Source of the DNA: Flavobacteriales bacterium
Lineage (GTDB): Bacteria > Bacteroidota > Bacteroidia > Flavobacteriales_F > PHOS-HE28
NCBI GenBank assembly: GCA_016713875.1
Contig: JADJOI010000003.1
Span: 2,356,001 to 2,420,000, forward strand
Length of the DNA stretch: 64,000 bases
Direction of reading: 5' to 3'
Shown here piece after piece: positions 7,823 through 15,944 of this stretch. The notes under the pieces are model-generated. The model had not been told where the DNA came from. It saw only the letters and a list, made by a program, of their open reading frames with translations, and made no database searches. Position 1 is the stretch's first letter. Every line of letters begins with the position of its first letter. The position numbers were made by a program, and so were the translations under genes.

Positions 7823-9430
7823 ATGCCGAAGCTCCTGCGCGACCGGCTGGTGATCGTCCTGGCGGCGCTGGTGCTCTTCGTTCCGGGGCTCGGGGCGGTG
7901 CACCTCTTCGACTGGGACGAGATCAACTTCGCCGAGATGGCGCGGGAGATGGTGGTGACGGGCGATGTGCTGCGGCCGCAGATCGACTTCAAGCCCTTCC
8001 ATGAGAAGCCGCCGCTGTTCATCTGGCTGCAGGCGGCGTGCATGGCGCTGTTCGGCGTGGGCGAGTTCGCCGCCCGCCTGCCGAACGCGGTGTGCGGCGT
8101 GCTCACCCTGCTCGTGATCCACGGCATCGGCACCCGGTTGCGAGGCCCGGTCTTCGGGCGGCTGTGGGCACTGGCGTACGCGGGATCGATCCTTCCGCAC
8201 CTCTACTTCCGCAGCGGCATCATCGACCCATGGTTCAACCTCCTCATCTTCCTCGGACTCGACCGCGTCATCCGCGTCTTTGACGGCGCCGGTCGGCGCG
8301 ATGCGATGCTCGGCGGGCTCTTCCTCGGCCTGGCCGTGCTCACCAAGGGCCCGGTCGGCGTGCTCATCCCAGGCCTCACGGTAGGCGTTATGCTGTTGCC
8401 ATCGCGCCTGCGGCTCCGCATGCCTGTGATCCCGCTGCTCTGGATGGGGCTCGCCCTCATCGTCACCGTGGGAGCGTGGGCGGCGGTGGACCTTTTGCGG
8501 AATGGCCCGACGTTCATGCAGGCTTTCTTCTGGCGGCAGGTGGCCATGCTCACCACGGAGGACGCCGGCCATGGCGGCTTTCCGGGCTACCACATGGTGG
8601 TGCTGCTCGTGGGTTGCTTCCCGGCCTCGCTCTTCGCGCTGCACGAGTGGGTCCGCCCGTCGGCACCGGATGATCCACAGCGCGCGCACCGCCGCTGGAT
8701 GATCGTGCTGTTCCTGGTGGTGCTGGTGCTCTTCAGCGTGGTGAAGACCAAGATCGTGCACTACAGCAGCTTGTGTTATTTCCCGCTCACCTACCTGGCC
8801 GCGCTGCGGCTGGCGCACATCTGGGAGAAGGGCGTCCCCTTCGGGCCATCGCGCTACGCCCTGGGGATGCTGGGCAACTTCATTGCGGTGGTGGTGATCG
8901 CGGTGCCCTTCCTCGGCATGCGTCCGCACCTGCTCCGCCCCCTGCTGTCGGCCGACCCCTTCGCTCTGGGCAACCTGGAGGCCGTGGTGCGGTGGACCGG
9001 ATGGGAGGCCCTCGCGGGCGTGCTTCTCACGTCAGCGCTGCTGGCCGCCCACATCCTGCACGGCGCATCGCACTACCGGGCAAGCCTGTTGGTCACCTTC
9101 GTCGGCAGTGCGCTCTTCGTCACGGCCACCCTCTATGCCTTCATCGGCCGGATCGAGGCCTACAGCCAGCGCGCCGCGATCGAGTTCTTCATGGCTCGAC
9201 AGGGCGAACGGTGCCACGTCGCCACCAAGGACTACAAGAGCTATGCACCGTGGTTCTATGGACGGACCACGGAGCCCACGCCGCCGGAGGAGGTGCTCTT
9301 CCACGGCCCGATCGACCGGCCAGTGTACCTTTCCTCCAAGGTGACGGGAGTGGCATCGGTGGAGGCCCTGGGCACCTTCAAGGAGACCGGCCGGCGCAAC
9401 GGATTCGTCTTCTATCGTCGCGATCCGTGA
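7823..9430 (+). CDS. GT39-type membrane glycosyltransferase (ArnT/PMT-like)
   Basis: A 535-residue protein with an N-terminal signal-anchor, a first periplasmic loop carrying the acidic motif FDWDEINFAEMAREM, and about ten further hydrophobic helices up to residue 440. A short soluble C-terminal domain follows. This is the layout of ArnT/PMT-type transferases that move a sugar from a polyprenyl-phosphate donor to lipid A or protein. The ATG at 7823 is preferred; a TTG at 7817 overlapping the upstream stop is possible. It is almost certainly co-transcribed with the GT2 gene. Confidence 0.9.
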   Translation: MPKLLRDRLVIVLAALVLFVPGLGAVHLFDWDEINFAEMAREMVVTGDVLRPQIDFKPFHEKPPLFIWLQAACMALFGVGEFAARLPNAVCGVLTLLVIHGIGTRLRGPVFGRLWALAYAGSILPHLYFRSGIIDPWFNLLIFLGLDRVIRVFDGAGRRDAMLGGLFLGLAVLTKGPVGVLIPGLTVGVMLLPSRLRLRMPVIPLLWMGLALIVTVGAWAAVDLLRNGPTFMQAFFWRQVAMLTTEDAGHGGFPGYHMVVLLVGCFPASLFALHEWVRPSAPDDPQRAHRRWMIVLFLVVLVLFSVVKTKIVHYSSLCYFPLTYLAALRLAHIWEKGVPFGPSRYALGMLGNFIAVVVIAVPFLGMRPHLLRPLLSADPFALGNLEAVVRWTGWEALAGVLLTSALLAAHILHGASHYRASLLVTFVGSALFVTATLYAFIGRIEAYSQRAAIEFFMARQGERCHVATKDYKSYAPWFYGRTTEPTPPEEVLFHGPIDRPVYLSSKVTGVASVEALGTFKETGRRNGFVFYRRDP

Positions 9431-9625
9431 TCGCCGGTGACAGGCGGAGCAGTACCAGATCCGCATCGACCCGTTCCCTGTCCGGCAAGGCCTATTCCCA
9501 TTGTCGATCCTACGGGATCGGGCCGACCGACCGAAGCACCCGTGCCGACCCTCGAAGGAGGCCCGCTCCCTCTGGGTCTGAGGGGAAATCCTAGCTTGCC
9601 TTCAGAACCGGACCGACCCACCACC

Positions 9626-11425
9626 ATGACACGATCCTACGCCTTGATCATCGCCGTGCTGGCCGCCACGCTGACCCGCGCACAAGGGGACACCTGCACG
9701 ACCGCCCTGCCGGTGACGAGCGGTCTGCACCATGCGGATGGTCCGACCACGGGCTGGCCAGGCCCTGGAGGTTGCGGGGGTTCCGGTAACAACGGCGACT
9801 GGTACGCGTACGTGGCCACCTTCACCGGCACGATCAACATCACCTCCTGCAACGCATTGAACAACAACACCGATGACGACACCTACGTCAGGGTGTACAC
9901 GGGGTCGTGCGGCGCGCTCACCTGCGTGGGTTTCAATGATGACATGGGCGGCAATAACTGCCCTGGATACATCTTCGCCACCTACCTGGACGTATCGGTG
10001 ACAGCGGGCCAGACCTACTACATCGTGTGGACGGACATGTTCGACAGCGATGACTTCCACTGGAACCTGAGCGAGTGCTACGGCACCGTGATGGGCACCA
10101 CCTACCTCGACCAGAACAACAATGGCCTGCGCGACGCCACCGAGCCGCACGCGCCCGTCGTGCTCGAAGTGGATCCGGGCAACCAGCTCGTTTACGCGGG
10201 CCAGGACCCCTACTCGTTCTGCACGGACAGCGGCAGCTTCACCATCACGGTCCCGTCGCCCCCGCTCTACCATGTGGCCGTGCCGGCCTCCCGCAGCTAT
10301 TCAGTGAACAACCTGGGCGACCTGGTCACCGGAATGGACTTCGGTTTCCAGCCCATCCCGGGTATTTACGACGGTACCGTGAGCATCTGGGGTTGGAGCC
10401 CTTGGATCGGCAACAACACCACCTACCACATCAGCTACAACAACGTGGGCACCGAGCCCTTGAACGGAAGCGTGGTGCTGACCCTCCACCCTTTGACCAC
10501 CTTCGTCTCAAGCACCCCTCCACAGGATTCCATCAGCGGTCAGGTGGTGTACTGGGACCTCGTGAACCTGCAGCCGGGCACCGGCGGTACGATCCACGTC
10601 ACCTACCATACCGACAGCACCGCGCTCACCACCGATACCGTTACCGCGACGGTGTATCTCAACACCGACCACCTGGACCAGACCCCTCTCGACAACAGCG
10701 ATGCCATCACGGCGGATCCCACCACCTCCTTCGACCCGAACGAGAAGCTGGTGGACACCGAGCGGGTCACCTTGAACGAGGTGGCGATGGGACGGGCACT
10801 GGAGTACACCGTCCACTTCCAGAACACCGGGACGATGCCGGCCGTGAACGTCCGCGTGCGCGACATCATCGATGGGGACCTCGACCTGAGCACCTTCGAG
10901 ATGGTCGGGGCCACCCATGACCACCATGTCCAGTTCATCGGCAATGAGGTGATCTGGACCTTCCCGCAGATCATGCTGCCGGACAGTGCCTCCGACCCTG
11001 AAGGAAGCAAGGGCGGATTCCAGTTCCGCATCGCACCAAAGACCAGTTCGCTGCCCGGCACCCAGTTCGAGAACAGCGTGGGCATCATTTTCGACTACAA
11101 CCAACCCGTGATCACCAATACGGTGCTGACCGAGGTGACCGTCGAGACCCTGCTGCCGGAGCACGGCACGGGCATGGGCATGACGCTCTTCCCATCCCCG
11201 GGCGACGGCCGGGTGAGCCTGCTGTGGTCGCGTCCCGACATGCCCGACGCACGGATCGAAGTGGTCGACCTGGCAGGCCGCAGCGCGCTCCACCTGGCCG
11301 GCATCGGCCTTCGCCAGGGCACCCCCTACCCGCTCGACCTCTCGGGGCTCACCGCTGGCACTTACTTGGTCCGCGTGCTCGGCCTGCAGGATGCGGCCAC
11401 CGCACGGATGGTCGTGCGCCGTTGA
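9626..11425 (+). CDS. Secreted T9SS substrate with DUF7619-like and type A sorting domains
   Basis: A 599-residue exported protein. The signal peptide ends TLTRAQG. Residues about 20-150 form a pre-peptidase-like beta-sandwich (GDWYAYVATFTGTINITSC, then DTYVRVYTGSCG). An SD-repeat-like segment (GTTYLDQNNNGLRD) and a conserved DPNEK...LEYTVHFQNTG domain follow; the latter is typical of DUF7619 in Bacteroidota surface proteins. The final 75 residues are a type A sorting domain (LFPSPGDGRVSL... LTAGTYLVRVLG). It should be exported by the PorP/GldKLMN machine encoded at 22.6-28.5 kb. Function at the cell surface is unknown. Confidence 0.85.
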   Translation: MTRSYALIIAVLAATLTRAQGDTCTTALPVTSGLHHADGPTTGWPGPGGCGGSGNNGDWYAYVATFTGTINITSCNALNNNTDDDTYVRVYTGSCGALTCVGFNDDMGGNNCPGYIFATYLDVSVTAGQTYYIVWTDMFDSDDFHWNLSECYGTVMGTTYLDQNNNGLRDATEPHAPVVLEVDPGNQLVYAGQDPYSFCTDSGSFTITVPSPPLYHVAVPASRSYSVNNLGDLVTGMDFGFQPIPGIYDGTVSIWGWSPWIGNNTTYHISYNNVGTEPLNGSVVLTLHPLTTFVSSTPPQDSISGQVVYWDLVNLQPGTGGTIHVTYHTDSTALTTDTVTATVYLNTDHLDQTPLDNSDAITADPTTSFDPNEKLVDTERVTLNEVAMGRALEYTVHFQNTGTMPAVNVRVRDIIDGDLDLSTFEMVGATHDHHVQFIGNEVIWTFPQIMLPDSASDPEGSKGGFQFRIAPKTSSLPGTQFENSVGIIFDYNQPVITNTVLTEVTVETLLPEHGTGMGMTLFPSPGDGRVSLLWSRPDMPDARIEVVDLAGRSALHLAGIGLRQGTPYPLDLSGLTAGTYLVRVLGLQDAATARMVVRR

Positions 11426-11445
11426 ACCTTTCTGCGTCTCTCGGG

Positions 11446-11475
11446 AAGGGCTCCGATCAGGAGCCCTTTCCTTTG
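11446..11475 (+). terminator. Rho-independent terminator
   Basis: A perfect 9-bp stem AAGGGCTCC/GGAGCCCTT with loop GATCA is followed by TCCTTT, 20 bases after the stop of the sorting-domain protein and just before the PLP enzyme gene. Confidence 0.8.
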
Positions 11476-11479
11476 AGGC

Positions 11480-12643
11480 ATGTCCGACGACCTATCCCAC
11501 CTTCTCAACCACCTCGGTGAGGACCGTCCGCACGGCTTCGACGCCGTTGTTCCTCCGGTGGTGCAGAGCGGGAACTTCGCCTACCCGACCGTGGCCGCCA
11601 TGCGCGCGGTGGTGCAGCAGGAGTTCGACCGGCCGTTGTACACCCGGGGCCACAACCCCACCGTGGCCATGGTGCGGAGGAAGCTCGCCGCGCTGGAACA
11701 TGCCGAGGATGCCCTGTTGTTCAGCAGTGGCAGCGCAGCCATCGCCGCGGCCGTCATCTCGTTCACCAAGACCGGCGACCATGTGGTGTGCGTGCACAAA
11801 CCCTACAGTTGGACGCGCAAACTGTTGAGCGAACTTCTTGTTCGGTTCGGGGTGGAGACCACCTATGTGGACGGTACTGATGCGGAGAACTACCGCCACG
11901 CCCTCCGACCGAACACCGCCCTCCTCATCACCGAGAGCCCCAACTCGCTCACCTTCGAGTTGCAGGACCTCGCGGCGGTGGCGGCCATCGCCCGGGAGAG
12001 CGGCATCGTGACGCTCTGCGACAACAGCTACAGCAGCCCGCTTTTCCAGAACCCGATCGACCTGGGCATCGACATGGTGGCGCACAGCGGCACCAAGTAC
12101 CTGAACGGCCACAGCGACGTGGTGTGCGGTGTGCTCGCGGGTCGTGCGGAGCACATGCGCCAAGTGATGGCGCACGAGTTCATGACGCTGGGCGCCGCGC
12201 CCAGTCCGCACGATGCGTGGCTGCTCATGCGCGGGTTGCGCACGCTGGAGCTGCGTGTGCACCGCAGCGCGGATTCGGCGGAGCGGGTGGCCCGGTTCCT
12301 GGAGGCGCACCCCAAAGTGCGGCGCGTGCACTGGCCGGGGCTCGAAAGCCATCCGCAGCATGCGCTGGCCCGCCGGCAGATGCGGCGCTGTGCAGGGCTG
12401 ATGACGATCGACCTCGATGCACCGGACGAGGCTGCGGTCGAACGCTTCTGCGACGGGCTGCGGCGCTTCCTCATCGCCGTGAGCTGGGGCGGCTATGAGA
12501 GCTTACAATGGCCGGTCTGCGCGTTGAAAGGCCCCAGCGGCTATTACACCGACCTGCCCTTCACGCTGGTCCGTCTGTACATCGGTCTGGAGGACCCCGA
12601 CCTGCTCATCGCCGACCTGGAGAACGCGCTGGCCCGGATGTGA
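11480..12643 (+). CDS. Trans-sulfuration family PLP-dependent enzyme
   Basis: A 387-residue fold-type I PLP enzyme of the Cys/Met metabolism family (cystathionine gamma-synthase, beta/gamma-lyase, methionine gamma-lyase). The Schiff-base lysine is K206 in HSGTKYLNGHSDV. The phosphate-binding LYTRGHNPT and FSSGSAA motifs and the cofactor Asp in LCDNSYSSP are all present. Which reaction it performs cannot be told from these motifs; a lyase role resembling cystathionine beta-lyase is the likeliest. It has its own transcription unit after a strong terminator and converges on the downstream receptor gene. Confidence 0.9.
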   Translation: MSDDLSHLLNHLGEDRPHGFDAVVPPVVQSGNFAYPTVAAMRAVVQQEFDRPLYTRGHNPTVAMVRRKLAALEHAEDALLFSSGSAAIAAAVISFTKTGDHVVCVHKPYSWTRKLLSELLVRFGVETTYVDGTDAENYRHALRPNTALLITESPNSLTFELQDLAAVAAIARESGIVTLCDNSYSSPLFQNPIDLGIDMVAHSGTKYLNGHSDVVCGVLAGRAEHMRQVMAHEFMTLGAAPSPHDAWLLMRGLRTLELRVHRSADSAERVARFLEAHPKVRRVHWPGLESHPQHALARRQMRRCAGLMTIDLDAPDEAAVERFCDGLRRFLIAVSWGGYESLQWPVCALKGPSGYYTDLPFTLVRLYIGLEDPDLLIADLENALARM

Positions 12644-12682
12644 CGTGCACACCTGGGCCAGCCTTTGCGCTCGGTTCGTTCG

Positions 12683-15100
12683 TCAGAACGAAGCGCGCAG
12701 CCCGACGGTGAAGTTCCTGCCCGGTGAGGAGATGCCGGAGGAGTAAGGGCGATATCGTTGGTCGGTGATGTTCTCCACGCCGGCCGAAACGAGCAGGACC
12801 TTGTTCACCTGATAGCTGCCGTTGAGGTTCAGCGTGCACCAGGAGGGTGCATACGGGTCGCCGTTGGCGTCCTTCGCGTAGATCGCGGTCTTCGCCTGTT
12901 CGCTCGGTGGCAGATCGTCGAAGGAGAAGCCGTCGCTGATGTCGGCGAACAGGCGGGCACGCACCCGGCCCTTCTGCCAGGATAGGCCCGCGCTGCCGAA
13001 CGGCGGAGGCGAGTGGCGCAGGGGCACATCGGTCGTGTTGTCGTCGTCCTGTTCCACACCGTCCTGCCAGTTCAGCCGCAGGTCAAGGCCCAGCCCGGAC
13101 CACAAGCGCGCCTCGATGGCGATCAAGCAACCGACCACCGTGGCCTGGGCGGCGTTCTGGATGGCGTCCACACGACCGGGCTCCCCGTCGTACAGGATGC
13201 TGTCCTCTCCGTTCAGGCTGAACGGCCGACGCACCATCGCGTTGTCCAAGAGCACATAGTATCCGCTGCCCCGCAGGCGAACCCGGTCCGTCACCACCTT
13301 CTCCACACCGAGCTCCGCGCTGTAGGCATGCTCGGGCGCCAGGTCCGGGTTCGGCACGATCACCGCACCCGGCTCGCTGTCGAACACCTTGCCGATGTCA
13401 TCGATGTTGGGTGCGCGGAAACCCGAGCTCAGGTCCAGGGCGATCTTCCAATCCGTGCCCGGTCGGTACACCAGACCCAGATCACCGGTCAGTGCCGTAT
13501 TGCTGAGGGCCGTCGCAGTGGCCGGATAGGGGAACAACGTGGTATCGAACACGCAGTCGAGGGCGCTCCAGTTGAACCGAAGGCCAGCGGTGAAGGTGAA
13601 GCGCTCGGTGGCGTCGAACATCGTACCGGCATACACCGACCCGGTGCTCCAGGTGGACCCGTCCGGATAGCGGGAGTTGATCGCGGCCTCCCCTCCCGTC
13701 ACCTGATCCACGCGCCGGCCGGTGGAGCTCACCTCGTTCGTGACGTACTCCCCGCCGTAGAACAGCTGTCCGCGACGACCCAGCTCACGCTCCATGTCCA
13801 GGTTCACATACACCCCGGTCACCTGTTCCGCCTGTGTGCGAAGGCTCGTATTGCGGAAGTTGCGGTCGTTGCGGCTCTCCGCGTAGGCCTGGTAGGCCAC
13901 GCTGAGGCGGGCGGTGGTCCACGGTCCGCGTGCTGCGGTGTGCTTCACGGTCAGAGCGCCCATCGCCCATTCCTGCGGGCCGTAGTACCATTCGGCCGAA
14001 CGCGGTGTGCCGTCGGGGCGGAGCTCGATCAAGCGGTCGTAGCGCGGCACATCGGAGGTGGTGCTATGGTACACGTTCAGGCCGATCTCCAGCGCGTCGA
14101 CCCGCCGGAAGGCCAGCTTGCCGAACAGCTTGATGTTGTCGTAGCCGCTGCCCAGCTGCAGGTCCGGATCATCGTTCATTACCAAGGAATCCACGCCGTT
14201 GATCGTCTCCACGGACCATGGACGTTGGTAGTCGGCCGGACCGATCGACCCGGTGCGCAGGTCGCCGAACCGGTTAAAGGTGGCGCTGCCCACGAAGGCG
14301 ATGCGCCGGCCGCCCAGGCCGAGGTGGAGATGCCCGCCGAACTCGTTCGCCGCGCTGCCATAGCGTGCGGCCGCACCGCCGCGAAGCATCAGGCTGCTAT
14401 CCTGGCTGAACCGTGGACGCAGCATGTGGAAGTCCATCACACCACCGATGGCATCGCTGCCGTAGGTCATCGCCCCGGGACCGTGCACCACCTCGGCGCG
14501 TTCAATGGCGTTGGCGTCCATGCTGATGATGTTCTGCAGATTGCCGGCGCGGTAAATGGCATTGTTCATGCGCACCCCATCCACCACGATCAGGAGGCGG
14601 TTGGCCGCGAAGCCGCGGATCATGGGACTTCCTCCCCCGAGCTGGCTCTTCTGCATGAAGACCTCACCGGAGCGCTGCAGCATGTCGGCGGCCGTGCCGG
14701 GGTTGTAGAGGGCCACATCGCGCGGCCGCATCACGGTGATGCGGTCGGGCACGCGCTCCGCACCTTGTTCCCAACGGTTCACGCTCACCACCGCTTCCCG
14801 CAGGGTGAACGGCAAAGCGTGCAGCGCCACCGCGGTCTCGCCGGAAGCCAGCGCTGTCCGAGGCACGCGCAGGTCGGCGTATCCCAGTGCCGTGAAGGTG
14901 AGGGTATCACCGGTCAACCCATCGATGGAGGCGCGTCCATGCGCGTCCGTCATGCACCCGATGGCGGGGTCGCTGCCTGTGATGACACCCCCCTCAATGG
15001 ACCGTTGATCGTCGTGATCGACCACCCGCACCACCTGGGCCTTGGCCATCAAGGAGCACAGCAGGAGGACGAGGACCGGAAGGGTCCTGTTCATGGTCAT
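12683..15100 (-). CDS. TonB-dependent outer-membrane receptor (heme/hemoglobin-receptor-like)
   Basis: An 805-residue receptor. A signal peptide ending SLMAKAQ precedes a short carboxypeptidase-regulatory-like beta-sandwich (about 22-95). The plug domain follows (about 115-230: MIRGFAANRLLIVVDGVRMNN, then VHGPGAMTYGSDAIGG), then a 22-strand type barrel ending in Phe, as outer-membrane proteins do. The plug sequence resembles the hemoglobin/transferrin/lactoferrin receptor group, but the substrate is inferred. A small membrane-associated protein is encoded 100 bases upstream and is probably in the same operon. ATG 15094 is an alternative start. Confidence 0.9.
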   Translation of the reverse strand: MTMNRTLPVLVLLLCSLMAKAQVVRVVDHDDQRSIEGGVITGSDPAIGCMTDAHGRASIDGLTGDTLTFTALGYADLRVPRTALASGETAVALHALPFTLREAVVSVNRWEQGAERVPDRITVMRPRDVALYNPGTAADMLQRSGEVFMQKSQLGGGSPMIRGFAANRLLIVVDGVRMNNAIYRAGNLQNIISMDANAIERAEVVHGPGAMTYGSDAIGGVMDFHMLRPRFSQDSSLMLRGGAAARYGSAANEFGGHLHLGLGGRRIAFVGSATFNRFGDLRTGSIGPADYQRPWSVETINGVDSLVMNDDPDLQLGSGYDNIKLFGKLAFRRVDALEIGLNVYHSTTSDVPRYDRLIELRPDGTPRSAEWYYGPQEWAMGALTVKHTAARGPWTTARLSVAYQAYAESRNDRNFRNTSLRTQAEQVTGVYVNLDMERELGRRGQLFYGGEYVTNEVSSTGRRVDQVTGGEAAINSRYPDGSTWSTGSVYAGTMFDATERFTFTAGLRFNWSALDCVFDTTLFPYPATATALSNTALTGDLGLVYRPGTDWKIALDLSSGFRAPNIDDIGKVFDSEPGAVIVPNPDLAPEHAYSAELGVEKVVTDRVRLRGSGYYVLLDNAMVRRPFSLNGEDSILYDGEPGRVDAIQNAAQATVVGCLIAIEARLWSGLGLDLRLNWQDGVEQDDDNTTDVPLRHSPPPFGSAGLSWQKGRVRARLFADISDGFSFDDLPPSEQAKTAIYAKDANGDPYAPSWCTLNLNGSYQVNKVLLVSAGVENITDQRYRPYSSGISSPGRNFTVGLRASF

Positions 15101-15200
15101 GGTTGTCGAAAGAGATCGGATGTGACGGGGAATTCACGCCCCGACAGGTGCGGACCACCGCGCTGCGGAGCGACCTCGATCCTCCCCGGATGGATGAGGG

Positions 15201-15752
15201 TCAGCCGTGCGCAGGCCGCTCGGGAGGCGGTGTGCGATCGGTGATCCATCCATCGGCCGGCATGCGGTGCGGTGCCTGCGGCCAGACCTGCGTGCAGCCA
15301 AAGCGTTCGGGAAGATCCGGTCCTTCCGGGGGTGCTCCCAGGTGAAGAACCACGTGCACGACCCGCTCGCGCGATCGGGGCACCCGTCCGTCCAGGGCCC
15401 TTGCCACGGCCTCCTTCAGGCCGGCGAAGAGCGCGGTCTCCTCATGGTCCGCGATGCACCTCAGCACCACCGTGCCGCTAGGACCGTCGGCGCGTCGCAC
15501 CACGTCGAACATGCGTCCGTCGGGCAACCGGAACTCACGCCCGGGCTTCACCCAGCGCAGGCCTCGCCATTGATCCTCCGTGAGCGTGAAGGTGGTGAGC
15601 TCCTCGTCCGGAACACCGGCCTTCAGCCGGAGCTTGATCGCGCGCTGGATGGCCGCACGCTCGTGCTCGAACCGCAGCAATGCGCCGAACTGTGCATAGC
15701 CCAAGGACATCAGGGCCACGAACAACAGCCAGGGTGAGGCCCGCCGGAGCAT
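15201..15752 (-). CDS. Hypothetical single-pass membrane protein next to TonB receptor
   Basis: A 183-residue protein of unknown function. An N-terminal hydrophobic helix (PWLLFVALMSLGYAQFGALL) would anchor or export it, followed by a charged alpha/beta domain with two aromatic-rich segments (EDQWRGLRWVKPGREFRLPDG). The start at 15752 is chosen because the hydrophobic segment follows directly; an in-frame ATG at 15830 lies inside the MITE-like element. Being encoded just upstream of the receptor on the same strand, it may assist that uptake system; this is inference from position only. Confidence 0.65.
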   Translation of the reverse strand: MLRRASPWLLFVALMSLGYAQFGALLRFEHERAAIQRAIKLRLKAGVPDEELTTFTLTEDQWRGLRWVKPGREFRLPDGRMFDVVRRADGPSGTVVLRCIADHEETALFAGLKEAVARALDGRVPRSRERVVHVVLHLGAPPEGPDLPERFGCTQVWPQAPHRMPADGWITDRTPPPERPAHG

Positions 15753-15775
15753 GCGCGAAGGTAACGGAGCGTCCC

Positions 15776-15944
15776 TTAGAACCTGTTTGCAATACCCGCA
15801 TTTGGCTGCGCGTTGGTCTTTAACGACCATACTTCGCCGCGAGAACAGTCACGTAGCTCCGGCTATACTCCTATTCTCGCGTCTCGTCTGGTCGCCAGAT
15901 CCTCAGCGCTCGCTTCAAAAGGGGGTATTGCAAACAGGTTCTTA
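15776..15944. mobile_element. MITE-like element with perfect 19-bp terminal inverted repeats
   Basis: The termini at 15779-15797 (GAACCTGTTTGCAATACCC) and 15923-15941 are exact inverted copies, bounding a 163-bp segment. Both sides are flanked by the trinucleotide TTA (15776-15778 and 15942-15944), consistent with a 3-bp target duplication. Inside there is no transposase, only a second inverted repeat CGCGAGAA/TTCTCGCG (15838-15845 and 15874-15881). A TNA duplication is seen in some IS5-group elements, but the parental IS is not in the window. The right-hand TTA forms the stop codon of the neighbouring minus-strand gene. Confidence 0.7.

Noticed and set aside
13013..15244. Plus-strand open frame of 743 codons opposite the TonB receptor
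   Set aside because: Antisense to a receptor with clear plug and barrel; composition typical of shadow frames in high-GC DNA.
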